A stretch of DNA of 64,000 nucleotides from Tribonema minus. Lineage: Eukaryota; Sar; Xanthophyceae; Tribonematales; Tribonemataceae. The DNA lies in contig JAFCMP010000279.1 in assembly GCA_017506865.1 (NCBI GenBank), forward strand, positions 1-64,000, in the 5' to 3' direction. Every line of letters starts with the position of its first letter. The stretch's first letter is position 1. Below the pieces are notes generated by a model. That model worked only from the letters and a program-made list of their open reading frames with translations, was not told the origin of the DNA and searched no databases. Made by a program: the position numbers and the translations under genes. Positions 1-12,533 of the stretch are shown in pieces.

Positions 1-255
1 CCTCATGGTTGCAACGGTGCATAAGTTGATTGCATTTGAGCATCACCACACTCCTGCAGGTTTCATGGTGGTTCTGACACATTGTTTGCGACAAAATCCA
101 TGAGTATAGCATCTGACAATCCTGATCACGAGCTAGCAAGCGGAGCTAGCAGATGATCATGGTGTCGGTGAACCACACCGCTACCACAATCAATGATCAC
201 CAAGTTATATGCACCACTGTACTCTTTCAGTAGACGCTTCAAGTGCAATGCCTAC

Positions 256-3200
256 CTTGACCATGCTGGGGTACTTCCACAGGCACAGCGAGTTGTCAAT
301 GTAGCCATGGCTCGATAGCAGCTCCTTCTCAGTGCGGCTCCACTGGAGGGCGCAGACCTGTGGAGGGCACAAACACACACGACACGGCAGATGCAGTGCA
401 AACGTCAGGACGAGTCAAACCCCAGCTTGTTTAGCCGTGTACCGATGCCTTGTGAGATAAGACCCTGCAGCCTTGTTCAAGTTGACTTGGTTTCCAACTC
501 GCAGATTTGCATGACTTGAACGCATCAAAATATGCACCTCGTTAGTACGCAGTCCTCCACCATCGTAATTCACAAGATGCAAATTGAATCATCTGAATGA
601 TACAGTCGGCACACCGTACTGAATGTGTCCGTCAAGGACGATCAGATTGCACAATGAGAGCACAAAGGCCAGTGCCTTCAAAGCAATGTTTACTGAGTTT
701 CCCCTGGGTGCGGCAACACAATCTGTGCGCTAAGCCGCGTGTATCACGATGTCCATGTCTCTTATGGCTGAGCGTCCAGTGTGGGAGGTGTGTTCAATAC
801 ATGTCCACCTGTCCCCGCTTTATTCCCTCATCCCTCCCCCCCCCCCCCCCCCCGTGATACACTCTCTACCTCTGCGCCACCCCCCCCTCCCCCGACATTG
901 TCTACCTCCGCTCCACCCCGTGTGGAATGAAATTGTATGCCTTCGCATGACCTGAGTGTGCGCTCTGCAAGGTGGGCGAACGGCGTGGCAAAACGCTCTA
1001 CATGTCCTTGAAATTTAGAAAAGGAGTATCAAGTTTATGGATCCTGCTTTGTTTATCCAACAAACGGCTTGAGGCTATGTTGATTCCGCGATGTTCGCAT
1101 GTGTGTGCTTGCGGTACGTAAAACACCTGCGTGCCAGTATCCACACTGTTGAGGAGAGCACCACTGGCGCCGTTCCAGAACTTGATGCACCGGTCCGCAG
1201 TACCGGCGCCCGTGGCGAGGAGGTTGGCTTCAAAGGGGCACCAGGCCAGGGCCTGCATTGTGAATAGAACAAGCCAGCTGTCATGATGTGATCAGCACGT
1301 GTGGTGTGTTGAGCAATGAAGATGCCTGCACAAACACTCAAAAATGGCTGTTGAACGCTTGGGGCCTGTCTGAGCTGTCAAAGGACCATCAGAAGGTTCG
1401 TCGAACATGACTCCAGACAAGTTCAGGCTGCGCTTTAAGATTCAATGCCTTGGATGCGAAATCACTCATCACACCGCAGGAAAAGTGCTACATGACCAAC
1501 CGCCTGTACAGGCCTACGCACCACCTCTGTTGTGATTATTATGGCACACTGCAGCATACCTACACTTGCCCCATGATCCCCCCATGTCTCAGCACCACAA
1601 GCCAGCAGCGGCGAAACGTGCTGAATTGCGAGATTTCAGGGGTGAGCTGTACAGGGGGGGTCACGATATAAAAGCGGGTCCGTCCCGCCAGCCTCACCCG
1701 CACTTATACCGTGACCGCTCCTATATCGTCATGGGGCTCAAGTAGGGTTAGGACTAACCATAGGCTAACCCTAACCCTAGACCTAGGTCTTGAGCAATTA
1801 ACTAGGATTAGTATGACCATAGTTGAACTTGGCTTCGAATTAAGCCGGAAAGCACCCATCACAGCACGCGGCCGCGGGCATCATGTGCTATATTACTGTG
1901 GTATGCTTCAGCTTTGTTGAATACCGCGCAAAATTCGCTGTTCATTGAACAGTGTTCATACATTGATCGTGCAGCGGCGACCGGTAGGTGGGCACGATAA
2001 AAGAGCGGTCGGCCGAGCACCAAATCTTGGCGGCAAGGGCCGCAGCAAGCGCTGATTCAAGCCTTCCACGCACTCCTCCGCCTGCCAAACACAAATCGTT
2101 TCGAGATGGGTCCACACCGCTTGCATTGCAAGCGATGTGCATCGCTTGCGATGTGGACCCATCTCGAAGAGATTTTGTGTTTGGCAGCAATGCGATGTGG
2201 ACCCATCTCGAAATGATTTGTGTTTGGCAGGCGGAGGAGCGCGTGGAAGGCTTGATTCAGCGCCTGCCGCGCGGCGCTGGCCGCCCTTCTTGCCCTTCGC
2301 CTTGGACGAGCACTGTGACCGCTCTTGTATCGAGCGCTCTTATATCGCAGCCCTCACTGTATGGGTACATGAAAACGAATCAAAAGATCGAAGAGCTCTA
2401 GGTGACAAGGGATGGTTAGCCGCAAGTGCCTTCCACCAATAACCGTGGTCGCTGCTGCTGCTGCAATTGGCCACGAGTCAAACAGTACCACCGTATACAC
2501 TAGTCAAAAAGACTTCTGTGTGCAAGCTTTTAGCGTTCGGTACATGTTTGAAGTAGAAGTACTTACCTTGACAGCGGCGCAGTGATCTGTCAGCGTGGCA
2601 CGTGGCACCCCCCCAAAGTCCCCACTGGCGACGCTGGCGTCCCAGAGGTTGACAAGATTGTCGTTGGCCCCCGATGCAAGCGTGGCGCCGTTTGGCGACC
2701 AAGCGAGCGAGCACACCTGTGATGGAGCAGTGGAAGGCAGGCAGTGTCAGTTTTGACAGCTTGAAAACCACATGGCACGCTCAAAGACAGCATCGGCCAT
2801 GATCTAATGTTGACGTGGCAATCCATGTTCTGAACTTGACACTGGTTCGAGCTGTACGCAAGCACATTGCTTCACTTAGACCGGCCAAGTGGCCATGATG
2901 TATACTGACGCACACACACTAGTAACGTTTGAGTCTTCATGTATATTCTGCCACTACTTGACGTAAACCTACGAGGCCATTCACTCATTACTCAGGCTGC
3001 TGTAAATTTGGCAACATGCTGCCCCCCCTCCCCCCCCGCTCTTGGGGCGGTGTCGTGAATCTGCTGTTTTCGCATGCACGCCACACATAGCGGCAGTAGC
3101 CGACTCTGCATTTCAAGTGCAAGCAACTTACACACAAAGCCTCACCTCTTGCGTGTGTCCCCTGAGCACACGCACAGCATGGCGCTGTACCCTGACGTCA

Positions 3201-6200
3201 TGGTGCACAATGTTGCCATCCCTGCCCCCCGAGCTGACGACGTGCTTGTTCCAACTGAGAGCGCTGACACGACTGGAATGGCCATCCATGGAGCGAACCT
3301 GTGACATGAAGAGATTTGAGACTGTCAACACAAGGCCATTGACCATTCCATGTAAAAAAATGTGACAAAAGAGGTACACATGATGGTTATGTGGTCTGAA
3401 GTGCCATAAACAGCCAGTGTTGTAGTTTGTGATATTTTGAAGAACCAGTGGGCGGCATCTGAATGCCTACCCAATGCACATGCGCATAGTGTTTTCAGAG
3501 CCGAAAGCATGTCTGCAGCAATGTTCATTTGACGTGGCATCCACAGGCAGGTCAGGTGCACTGACACGGCTAATATCACAAACCTTGGCAAGGGCCATAC
3601 CTGTGTGCATGTGCACAACAAAATCCATGGATGCATGTCAGATATGAAGCGGCGCATGACGCATGAGCATCACTTTCCAGGGCGACTGTGCATTGCATGG
3701 CTCTTCAACTGTCGTGGAGCGTCAGCAGGGCTAGGGCTAGGGCAACCAGCTGTCATGTTGCCATGCCACACTATTGGCAAGATGCACATGTCAAGCGTAG
3801 AACCATCTGCCAGCTTTTCAGCCACACACATGCAGCATATGCTACCACAAACCCATTTCGCTAAGGCGCATGCCCGCATGCTGTCAAAATGGGCAACTAC
3901 ATGAGGCTTGTGTTGCCTGGAGCCTTACTAGTAGCTCTAACCCTAACCCTAACCCTGGTTGTGATCTGTAACAAGCACACACTATGAGTTCAGAGTGCGA
4001 ACAATGAGCAGGGCTTGCCTGCTTGCGCTGCGTGACATCCCACAGCTGCGTCTGCCCGTGGCACGTCCCGATGGCAATATGCGTCCCACCCTCCGCGATG
4101 AAGTTGACGCTGCACACATAGTCGTCGTCTCCCTGTATTTGGCAATGTTCACAGCACGACGGTCAATAACGGCTCATGTATGCACAAGCTCATGCAGGCA
4201 GACAAGGGCCATTGATGGCTGATGACGACGACAACAGTAACTAGAGACGGTGAGAGGATTGCGTTTGCCATTAACACACTTGTGATAAGCAAAAAACAAG
4301 ACAACGAAGGAAGCACAACAACAGTCATGGCCACACAGAGACTGATGCTGCGCATTGCCCCTTTTGGCACGCGTGCATTGGTGATGTTCTGACCTCCCTG
4401 AAGCACCCCCTCAAAAAACATTTAAACGCTTTAAGATGGTGGAAGCAGGGCCTTCATGAGCAAGAGTCGATTGGCGGAGGTAAACCTCGGCTCAATAAGA
4501 TGGCACATTGCGCAAGACAACTGCCGTTAGCAGTATGTCAATGTACAATATGCGGGACATGATGCGCTCAGACTTTGCCATGGTGTTTGGTTACTTTACT
4601 GCGTCAGCAAGTAGCCCAAGGCACAGGTCGTGTTTGACCGCACAGATGCGCAGGCCCCAACATGTGCCGTTTATCTCCTCCACTCTATTTGTGTGCCCTA
4701 TGGTGGGACCCTGCCCCACATCCACAGTGGTCAGAAAGCCTGTCACATGGTCACAACGCTCAGCAACCTCCACGCAAGCCACATTGCTCAGCAACTGCAC
4801 TTAGACACAGCGCACCTTAAGAGCCCTCGACCATGCGTCACAGCGTTCCGGGATCGCCTTTGCGCACATGCACCAACATACATATTACATTAATGCCTTG
4901 TGCATTTTCTCACCTCCAGGCACGGCAGGTCCTCAATCTGACCAGTAGCAGGGTCCCAGAGGTACACCGTGGGGCCCAGAGCAACTGCCAAGAGGTTGTT
5001 GTTGCCCCAGGACAGCAGGTTGAGGTAGTAGTCGTCCACCATACCAGGTGCGTCCAGCATGCGCTCGGGGGTGGATGATATGTGGCGTGACAGGCGTACG
5101 GAGGTGTTCACTGCCACACCACGCCCGTTGCCCTGCGCCTGGCTGTAGAGAACCTGTATGGAAACACAGGGAGAAAGCGCAATTAGAGCTCTTGTTCAGC
5201 ATCCCGCAGCGTTGCCAAGAGTATTGGTAGGCACGTACCGAAGAGCACTGACGCAGGCGGTCCAGATGAAGCGACTTACTTCAAACATGCATGTGCAAAC
5301 ACGAAAGTCATGGCTGCCGTTACGTATCGCAGTATAACGAAACATGCAGGCAGTCATGTACTGACTGTTGTCAGATTGGATTGCAGTGGCCTGGTTCTAG
5401 ACATGGCAAATCAGGCAGGCGATGTAAGATGCCGGCGCTGCTCTACCTATGGCTAAAGCATACTCCTACAAGCGCAACACACTTTAGTCTCACAAGGTAA
5501 GTTCAACATCGCAGGCTTGTGACAATACGCGATTTTGGTGGTCGAAACAGCTGCTCACTGCCGTGCTTCAATACTGTGTCCTCTTCTCTTCGCTGGCAAT
5601 GCGTTGGCTGTTTTGAAGCAGTACAGGCAAACAAAGCATACTGCGGTTTACAGAACTCCTTATGTCCATAGCCATGCATTTTGAAGTGTGTATATATACA
5701 TCACGAAATGTTAAGTCCATGAACCAAAGCGTGGCCTCTCAGAGGTACTGCCTGGCCTTTCTGGATGCCGACCTCTGCAATATGTTGTGTATACTGTAGC
5801 AAACTCATGATAATCATCACACAGGTTGCATCGTACCTTGAGACTGTTCAGGTGCCCCTCAGACGGCATGGGCGCCTTGTTCCGGAATGCCAGCACCCTG
5901 TGCCCCCTGCCCGCCCCATCTTGTGACATGCCCTCACTGACACTGCCAGCTGCCATACACAACAGCAGCATACAATACAGTCGTTGTTGAAGAGGGGAGT
6001 ATGCAGTACACAAGCACACAGGCTTCGCGCAAGTATAGGCGCAAATCACGAGCCATTAGACTACTGCAGTACTGGCGTGACGTGAGGAAACTTGGCATCA
6101 TTCTCTGATGCAGCAAGCATTCTCATCTGATGCAGAAATGAGTCCTACAATGTCATTCGATCACAGTTTCAACTTTTGGGGTGACCCCGTAGCCAGAGTG

Positions 6201-8132
6201 TCTTGGCAATCAAATTCGCAAACATTCAACATGTTTACTTGCCACTGATGACTCTGTGATGAGACCGTGTGTACAAGGCGCACTGCACCGCACCATGAGC
6301 TGTTTCATCGGTACACGCGCGCTGACATCATTAGATGCTATGGTCAATATCACTGACATCATTAGATGCTATGGTCAATATCAGTGGAATGAAGTACATT
6401 GTCTGGTCACTCTTAAGTGCCATGCGGCTACTGTGTTGTGGGCCCTTGAATCGCAACGAAACACAGGTCATGACTCATGTGCCATACAGGCATGTGCACG
6501 TGCAACCTTGCGCATGTCTGTTGGACCTCAACTGCAACTACACGCATCCACTCCCATACCTACATACCACTCACCATCACTGACAGTTGACTGGCTCATT
6601 TCGCCCAGGATGTTGCACTCCAGCGCCGCATTGAACGCCTCCGCAGCCGCCACATCACAGGCTGATGTTGGACTGCCGCTTCTGTGAGGGACTTCGCCTT
6701 CGTCCCCGTTTTCCTGAGGCGCAGCGCACAGGCGATATACAGCTGTCAGAAAGGAGCTATTTAGTGTTTATGCGAATGCAGGGACGGTATGCATCAGGCA
6801 CCATAATATTCTTCACACGACTCCGCTCGTGTCTTTTTTATTGTAGTCAGCTGCTGCATTTCTTACATCGCCGTATGCTGTGGCATGCGATGCATGCCAC
6901 ATTCAGCCCCCCCTGCCCGTGCCTGAAGATACTATGACTATACTATAAGCACTTCAGCTTTATCCTCGTATCAGTCAACTCCCATTCCGGTTCTGTGGGA
7001 AAGCTGGCTGCAGGAAGCAAGCAGCATGGCATCCGCTTGAGATGAAATGTTTGTCGCAATTCACCAAGCAATCCAACCTCAACAATCTGTGATCATGTAT
7101 TACTGCCATGGCATGCTGTGATGCACAGCAAAACATGGTCTTCGTGATGCCAGCCAAAATTCAATGTGTGACCAAATGATGACATGCACACATTAGCCTC
7201 CATCACTGTCAACATCAGCGCACAAGGATAGTTGGGGCTCCTTGTTGACACAGCGGGCTCTACACCACTGCCCCATACTAATCACCACATGCATTCCGCA
7301 TCACAGGATGGTACTCACCACACACACAATTCAGCATATCTACTAATATGTGTGATACCTTAGCGGCCAGGAAGGTGTTAGCGCCTCTGTCCACATCCAT
7401 GGCGCTGCGGTTAGGGATGAACCTGGCCCGTTGCACAAACACATTAGAGCCACATTCACTAACGTGGTGAGGTGGCTGGTATGTGCAGCTGATGAGCATT
7501 GCATACTGGCCAAAGACGCGTGCACAATGCGCAAGTCAGTTCCATCGTCCACAGCGCTCTCTCAGCGGAGTCTGCACTGCATACGCGGTATGTATGCCAA
7601 TGCAGTTCATTGGCTCTTGCATGGCACCAACCATGCTCGCTTTGCAAACGCCAAATGACAATGTACCTAAGTAGGCGGCTCTGATCACACCACGTTGCAG
7701 TTTTCTGTAGATGTGCCACATGACAGCAGGAGTGGCCATAGCACAGTGGCAACTTCAAGTGTTGCATGTCAGTGTCAGCATAAAAGCGATAGTACGACGG
7801 CAAAAGTCAAACTGCATGCAACAGCCAAGAGTGCGACAACACTGCAAGCTGCGGCATTGGCGTGCCATTTCTTACGCGACCAGGTGCTGCCTGTGGCGGT
7901 TGGACGATCAAGCGACTGACCATTGAACTTCAACTTGTGCTCTATGCAGGTCAAGATTGACATACAGGAGCAGGAATCGCTGAGCTGACACATGAGGTAC
8001 TGTACCTACATACCTATCGCAATCGGCCATGGGCTGCCTGCGCGTGGTGCTGCTGGTGCGCGCCTGCTTGTTGACTGACTCATCCTTTGACTCATCGCCA
8101 AGCTCACTGCGACCTCTCCGCCGCGACGCCAT
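256..8132 (-). CDS. CDC20: CDC20, WD40 activator of the anaphase-promoting complex (3' end outside window)
   Basis: CDC20 recruits substrates such as securin and cyclin B to the APC/C ubiquitin ligase and is the target of the spindle checkpoint. Ten exons join in frame, 440 codons so far: 8014-8132, 7359-7422, 6575-6713, 5837-5949, 4914-5153, 4019-4132, 3146-3298, 2567-2716, 1127-1252, 256-357. The C-box DRFIPNR (residues 39-45) spans the exon 1/2 junction and is followed by SAMD, as in CDC20 rather than CDH1. The Mad2-binding-type motif [10 protein letters not shown] lies near residue 125. WD40 blades then follow with family signatures: [82 protein letters not shown]. The start at 8132 is the first ATG in an exon with correct phase; the short basic leader holds a minimal RSEL D-box-like motif but no KEN box. 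The 4019 exon ends in a GC donor (CAG|GCAAGC). The last WD repeats and C-terminal tail are missing only because the window ends. Confidence 0.95.
838..855. repeat. Poly-C tract in CDC20 intron
   Basis: A run of about 17 C residues followed shortly by further C-rich blocks. A similar run sits at about 46,343-46,361 in a CCT1 intron. These are simple mononucleotide repeats and likely sequencing-error hot spots. Confidence 0.8.
1661..1730. repeat. Short inverted repeat next to foldback element
   Basis: CGATATAAAAGCGGGTC at 1664-1680 pairs imperfectly with GACCGCTCCTATATCG at 1713-1728. The same sequence family (AGAGCGGTC / GACCGCTC with ATAT-CG) forms the ends of the larger foldback element at 1995-2332, so this may be a related solo end. 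Confidence 0.5.
1742..1782. repeat. Telomere-like TTAGGG/CCCTAA words in intron
   Basis: The stretch contains TAGGGTTAGG on one side and CTAACCCTAACCCTAG a few bases later, so telomere-type hexamers occur in both orientations within 45 bases. It lies in the CDC20 intron between exons 1127-1252 and 2567-2716. Confidence 0.6.
1995..2332. mobile_element. MITE-like foldback element in CDC20 intron
   Basis: Two arms of about 72 bases (2049-2120 and 2191-2263) are inverted copies with only a handful of mismatches, both containing GCCTTCCACGC, CTCCTCCGCCTGCCAAACAC and TCGAGATGGGTCCACA. An outer inverted pair, CGATAAAAGAGCGGTC (1995-2010) and GACCGCTCTTGTATCG (2317-2332), marks likely termini. The loop holds an extra direct copy of part of the right arm (GTGGACCCATCTCGAA twice, about 43 bases apart). 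No transposase ORF is present. I infer a non-autonomous foldback or MITE; target-site duplication was not identified. Confidence 0.65.
3938..3957. repeat. Interstitial (CCCTAA)3 telomere-like repeat
   Basis: Three uninterrupted CCCTAA-type units in the CDC20 intron just downstream of exon 4019-4132 in the transcript. A degenerate AGGGCTAGGGCTAGGG lies about 200 bases away (about 3727-3742). Confidence 0.75.
6322..6383. repeat. 31-bp tandem duplication in CDC20 intron
   Basis: The unit beginning CTGACATCATTAGATGCTAT occurs twice, head to tail, with essentially no differences, implying a recent slippage or unequal-exchange event. Confidence 0.8.
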
Positions 8133-10679
8133 GACTGTGCAGCGCAGCGAAGTTGCAGAAGTGATTTAACAAACAGCGTGTTCCGCATTCAACTCAGAGA
8201 CGACGTTGTGTGCACCGTGGCTACTGTCTCAAAATGGCACACCTGGTGTCACTGCTCAGTCAGCTGCGCCCACACCATCAGCGAGCCAAAGCTGAACATA
8301 AGCAGGGAGCGTGCGAATTGAATGCATACACGTGGTGAAGTCAGTACTGTCATACGTTTGGCATTGACAGAGCATGAGTTAAAGCACTATTGCTCTACAC
8401 GGGCCACAACAGCCATGTGATGGCAGTCTAGAATTGTTCTCGACCAGCAGGGGTTGCCCTTGGTGTATTCGAATTGTTGCTGCAGCCTCTTTCTGTGCGA
8501 ATCCGCTAGACCCAGCAGAGCAGTCAGCTGCCTGCCTCATTGCGAAGCAGGGTTCAAGTTTAGGGGTCACTGATGTTGGGCCAATGTACATCACCAGTTG
8601 CCAGCGGTGCATTTGCTGACCAGAACAACTCGCAGAGCGCGTCATGAGTCACACGTGAGGCACGTGAGCAAAGGTGCTTTAGGGTTACATAGGTTTAGCA
8701 GAACGTGGCATTGCGGGTCCTAGTCTGCTGACATTCAATGCAGTTCAAGTGCCCGCATGAGGGTTGGCTGCATGCTCACCAGCTCGCCCATGTGCTGAAC
8801 CTCAACAAAAAGCAAAGTTTACAACTTGGAACTGTATAGCGTCAAATGCAGCTGACTCAGTACATCCGATGCCAGCTTTGTCACTACCAGTGCCAGAGGT
8901 TGCCTTGGCTGCAGAATTCGACATTGTGGCTGTTTAATTTTCAAACAAATGAGCACACTAGTTATTATGCATCAGTGACTGTCACCACAGCAGCTAACTG
9001 CTGTGCACTGCTCCAATGTGACAAGAGGTGACTCTCCACGCGGGCAGCACAAGGTCACATTTACTTGCAAGTTGTGCAACATATAGCCACAGGTAGGCCA
9101 GAGAGCCACAGCCTTACGTTGCTAATGCACGCATGGCCGCATTAGTTCACCGTCAGTTGCTGTCGCATACGACAGCGTGACGCAGCACTCGTCATGTGCA
9201 CCCATCCCAGACTCAAATCTGATGTGAAGCTACAGTAGACTGCTGCGTGGCAGGACTGAACCACCACAAGGATTGTACACAGCGCACAGCCGCCACGACT
9301 GTGCGTTGCAGCAACAAATGTACAGGTGTCATATTGCTGCTCTGAGTAGTCTGCTGTTGGTGTTACTATCAGAGAAGCTCCTGCTACTGATCTCAGAAGC
9401 TCAGCCGCAGCAGCGGCACGTGTGTTTCCGCCTCTTATGCGCTTATGCATCTTCTCTGATTGAAGCAGTCTGATCTTCATGAGTTTACCAGAGGGTGAGG
9501 GTCAGAGCATAATCCTTTGCGCGAGACACCGCCAATCGGTCTTCCAGAATGCTGGCCAATAGCCCCAACTGCCGAAATGTACCAACACTGCGGAGCTGAA
9601 CGATTTACGGTCCCACCAGAGCCTGAAGCAGCGTCAATGCATGTTAGTGGTCTTCTTTCGCTCTCGCTTGCATGTTAACTGTCTGTACGACGATGGTATC
9701 GAACGTGTGTTTGCGTTTTTCACCTGAGGGCGTTTGCAGCGCTGCCCGCCTCCTGGCACTCAAGCCTTCCGTGCTGCCACCACGAGCTGAAGTTTCGCAA
9801 AGCTCTCAGATGCTGTCCGCCTCTTGCGGCCGATGGCTCAACAAAGCTTCACTCTCTCTCTGCGCTTTTGTGTGTGTCTGCCTCTCTCTCTCGCAAAAAA
9901 GTCACCGTTGACGATTTTTCACCCTCGCCCAAACCCTGGGCTCACCAGGTAGGGTTACCTAGCCATGGAGCTCGCTCGAGTGCTGTGAGGCGCTCACGGA
10001 TCATAGTTCTTCCAGTCGGCGCATCAAATGTAGTCAAAATGCCTGCCTCAGAGATCAAAATCAACGGACTCAAAAAACAGATCATGCCCGTGCCTCGCCA
10101 AATCAGAGCAATTGGTGGATTGGCTGCCAAACTCATGAACTGCAGTTATGCAAGACCCACTCTTTTGTGGCTGGCGCAGCCAAATATCAGAGCGCGGCTC
10201 TGTCATCCTGCCACTCCAACAACACGAATGGCTGAAATGTCCACATGCAGATGCGCTGCGCAGCAGCGATTGTTACTCAAGGAAGGCCGCTGCACAATGG
10301 CACAGCGGTCACAAGAGCCAAGAGTGCTGCAAAAACCAAATTGGATGTGCAGGTATACATCATGTTTGCAGCGCTGTGCGTGTGCAAGCAACATGCGTTA
10401 ACGTGCAAACAGTGAAGAAAAATTGGGGTGGTTATTGCCATGGTGAACCATTGGCTGCAGCCAGACGCATTGACCAAGAGAACGTCGGTGTCACAGCTCA
10501 GCACACAACCCAAAGCATGCCAGCACCAAGAGACAGTCGATGTGTGAGAGAGGGACTTGATGATGCAACTTCAGGTACCTTGGTAACCACATACGCAGGC
10601 GTACAGACGAACAGCACGCAGGCATACGCCAACACATCATTGGAACACAAAACGCGTCCGATCATGTGATGCTACGCCT
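8133..10679. other. Intergenic region, no gene recognised
   Basis: Between the CDC20 start and the MIC19 stop. It presumably contains the CDC20 promoter and the MIC19 3' UTR. Open frames of 173-177 codons occur on the plus strand at 9868-10669 but overlap each other in different frames, resemble no family known to me and lack convincing splice context. CT-rich microsatellite tracts lie near 9845-9895. Confidence 0.5.
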
Positions 10680-12425
10680 CTATTTGGCACTGGCTGCTAC
10701 TGCCTTCCGTGCACAGGCCTCAAAAACGTCCACAATATGGCTACAGTCGCCTCCGTTCTGGAAGCACGCTATGACACTTTGTTCCTCGCTGACACAATGT
10801 TTCGGCGCTCCAGCAACTCTGAACTGAGTCTTTTCAGTGGCGTCCAGAAGGCTTCGGAGTTCTGCTGCTTCTTGTGATTCTGCTTCAGCTACTTTTTGGG
10901 CCCATGTTGCGTCCAACTCGCTGCGCAGCGCAGCTGCCTTGCGCTCATTTATGATGGATGCATCCTGCCGGCCTTGGTCGTACGCTGCCTGCAGCTCCTG
11001 CTCTTGCGGTGACCTGTGAAATCATGAATACGGGTGCCAACTTTGTCACAAGTGGAACAAGAAGCCATGCTCACCCGTAGGCAAGGCCCTTGCCGGTAGA
11101 CTTGATCGCACGCACCGCACTACAAGAACCAAGTGGAGCGGTGTTGAGCACTTGTGCTTCTTCGATGTAAGTAGCCAGTTACACCAGTACAAGTACAAGT
11201 TTGTATACCGGTTTCAACCCGTAATCGGTGGCCAGCTGCGTCAACAATGTTAACATAAGTGTGTGCAACTTGCCGTGGGCAGCTGTGCATAAACACCTAT
11301 AAGGCCCGCAGCTGATAATTTGCGACGCAAAGAAAGTTTGAAGTGATTTTGACTGTTCTAGACCTTTATTCTGTCAACGCTTGGAATGATGCTGACCAAG
11401 TCACAAAGATGGTGGCTCGGCAAGCGATGGGGACCAGCCATGTTTGCCGCATTGGTACGCTGGCGCAGCTAGAAAAAGGCGTGCAGGTTTGACAAAGGCT
11501 ACATTGAGGATCTGTGAGATTACGCGAGTTTATAAGAGGAATCATCGTGGCACGCCAAACAGTGCAAGCAGCAATGTTCTCACGCCACAGAGCGCAAGCA
11601 GCAATGTGCTAAGCATGCTGCACAGCATGTTGATGGTGATTTTTCAGCTTGATCAGTTCCCTTCATGAATCATTCTGAATGTTAAGCGGTGCTGGCACGC
11701 AGCTCTTGATAATGTGTGTGCTGTACGCCGCATAGTGGAACACTTCACCCCCCTGTGTGACCCTGGACGGCTCTAGCCACATTTGCCGTTATGACCCCGG
11801 GCAAACCAAGCGTGCCGAACCCTGCCGCGCAGCTAAAGTGAATATCAAGAACCTCAAGCAGCGGAGTGGCTATAATGGCACGTGGTCAAATGGCGCTGCC
11901 ATCTCTGCCGCGTATGTGCTTGATGACAGGGACCTGGTGCTGCCAAAGCATCAGAGTTCGCTGATCATTTGCAAGTGCGACACGTGAACTATCTCATCCT
12001 GAAGTATTCACTGATGCCACGCATGCTGCCAGGCATCGACTGATCGGAAACTTCATCTGGTCCATCTCCCAGTTCGCACAGAGCTTCAGCGTATATGCAG
12101 CATATGATGCATGTGACGCTGAGCTTCTTGATGAGATGATCCAAATGGTTTGATGTAGAGCAGTGTTGCATCATTTAGTTGCAACTGCTGCGTGATAGCT
12201 CCATATAATACTTTTCAGCCGTGAAACTTGCTGCAAAACAGGATGTGTGTCATCACATATCACATATCATCACCTTGCTTGTGTCTCGTCGCCGGCGCCT
12301 CCTTTCTGCAGATCTGAGACCAGCTCCTCGCTGATGGCCACGCTCACTCCGCCGCTCGAGGTCAACTCTTGAGCCCCCGGCAGTTGCTGCGAGGACTCCG
12401 GCAGCCTTGACTGCCTCCCGCCCAT
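10680..12425 (-). CDS. MIC19-type twin CX9C (CHCH) protein of the MICOS complex
   Basis: MIC19/CHCHD3 proteins sit on the inner mitochondrial membrane facing the intermembrane space and help hold cristae junctions together. Three exons join in frame to 176 codons plus stop: 12274-12425, 11075-11119, 10680-11013. The protein starts MGG, a possible N-myristoylation signal as in animal CHCHD3. Next comes SSGGVSVAISEELVSDLQ, which fits the N-terminal MIC19 region, then a charged helical coiled-coil-like middle rich in A, E, Q and R (about residues 65-135). The C-terminal CHCH domain has CVSEEQSVIAC and CSHIVDVFEAC, both exact CX9C motifs. Splice phases agree at both junctions (AG|T and GG|G). The start codon lies 108 bp from the divergent aspartate-semialdehyde dehydrogenase start. 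It could instead be MIC25 or another CHCH protein; MIC19 fits best from the N-terminus and length. Confidence 0.83.
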
Positions 12426-12533
12426 CGCGCCCTGTGCCAAGCTGCTCAAGCTGCTCAATGTCGACGCGAAGCTCTCTTGAGGTTTGCGGAACTTCCGTGG
12501 AGTGCACATCCACACCGTTGGACACGAGCAGCA
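12426..12533. promoter_or_regulatory. Putative bidirectional promoter between MIC19 and ASADH
   Basis: Only 108 bp separate the two divergent start codons. This must contain both 5' UTRs and core promoters, unless transcription starts inside the neighbouring gene. No TATA box is visible. The placement is inferred from the predicted start codons. Confidence 0.5.

Noticed and set aside
9868-10669. Two overlapping plus-strand frames of 177 and 173 codons
   Set aside because: Different frames over the same DNA, no recognised motifs, AT/GC third positions unlike the real exons nearby.
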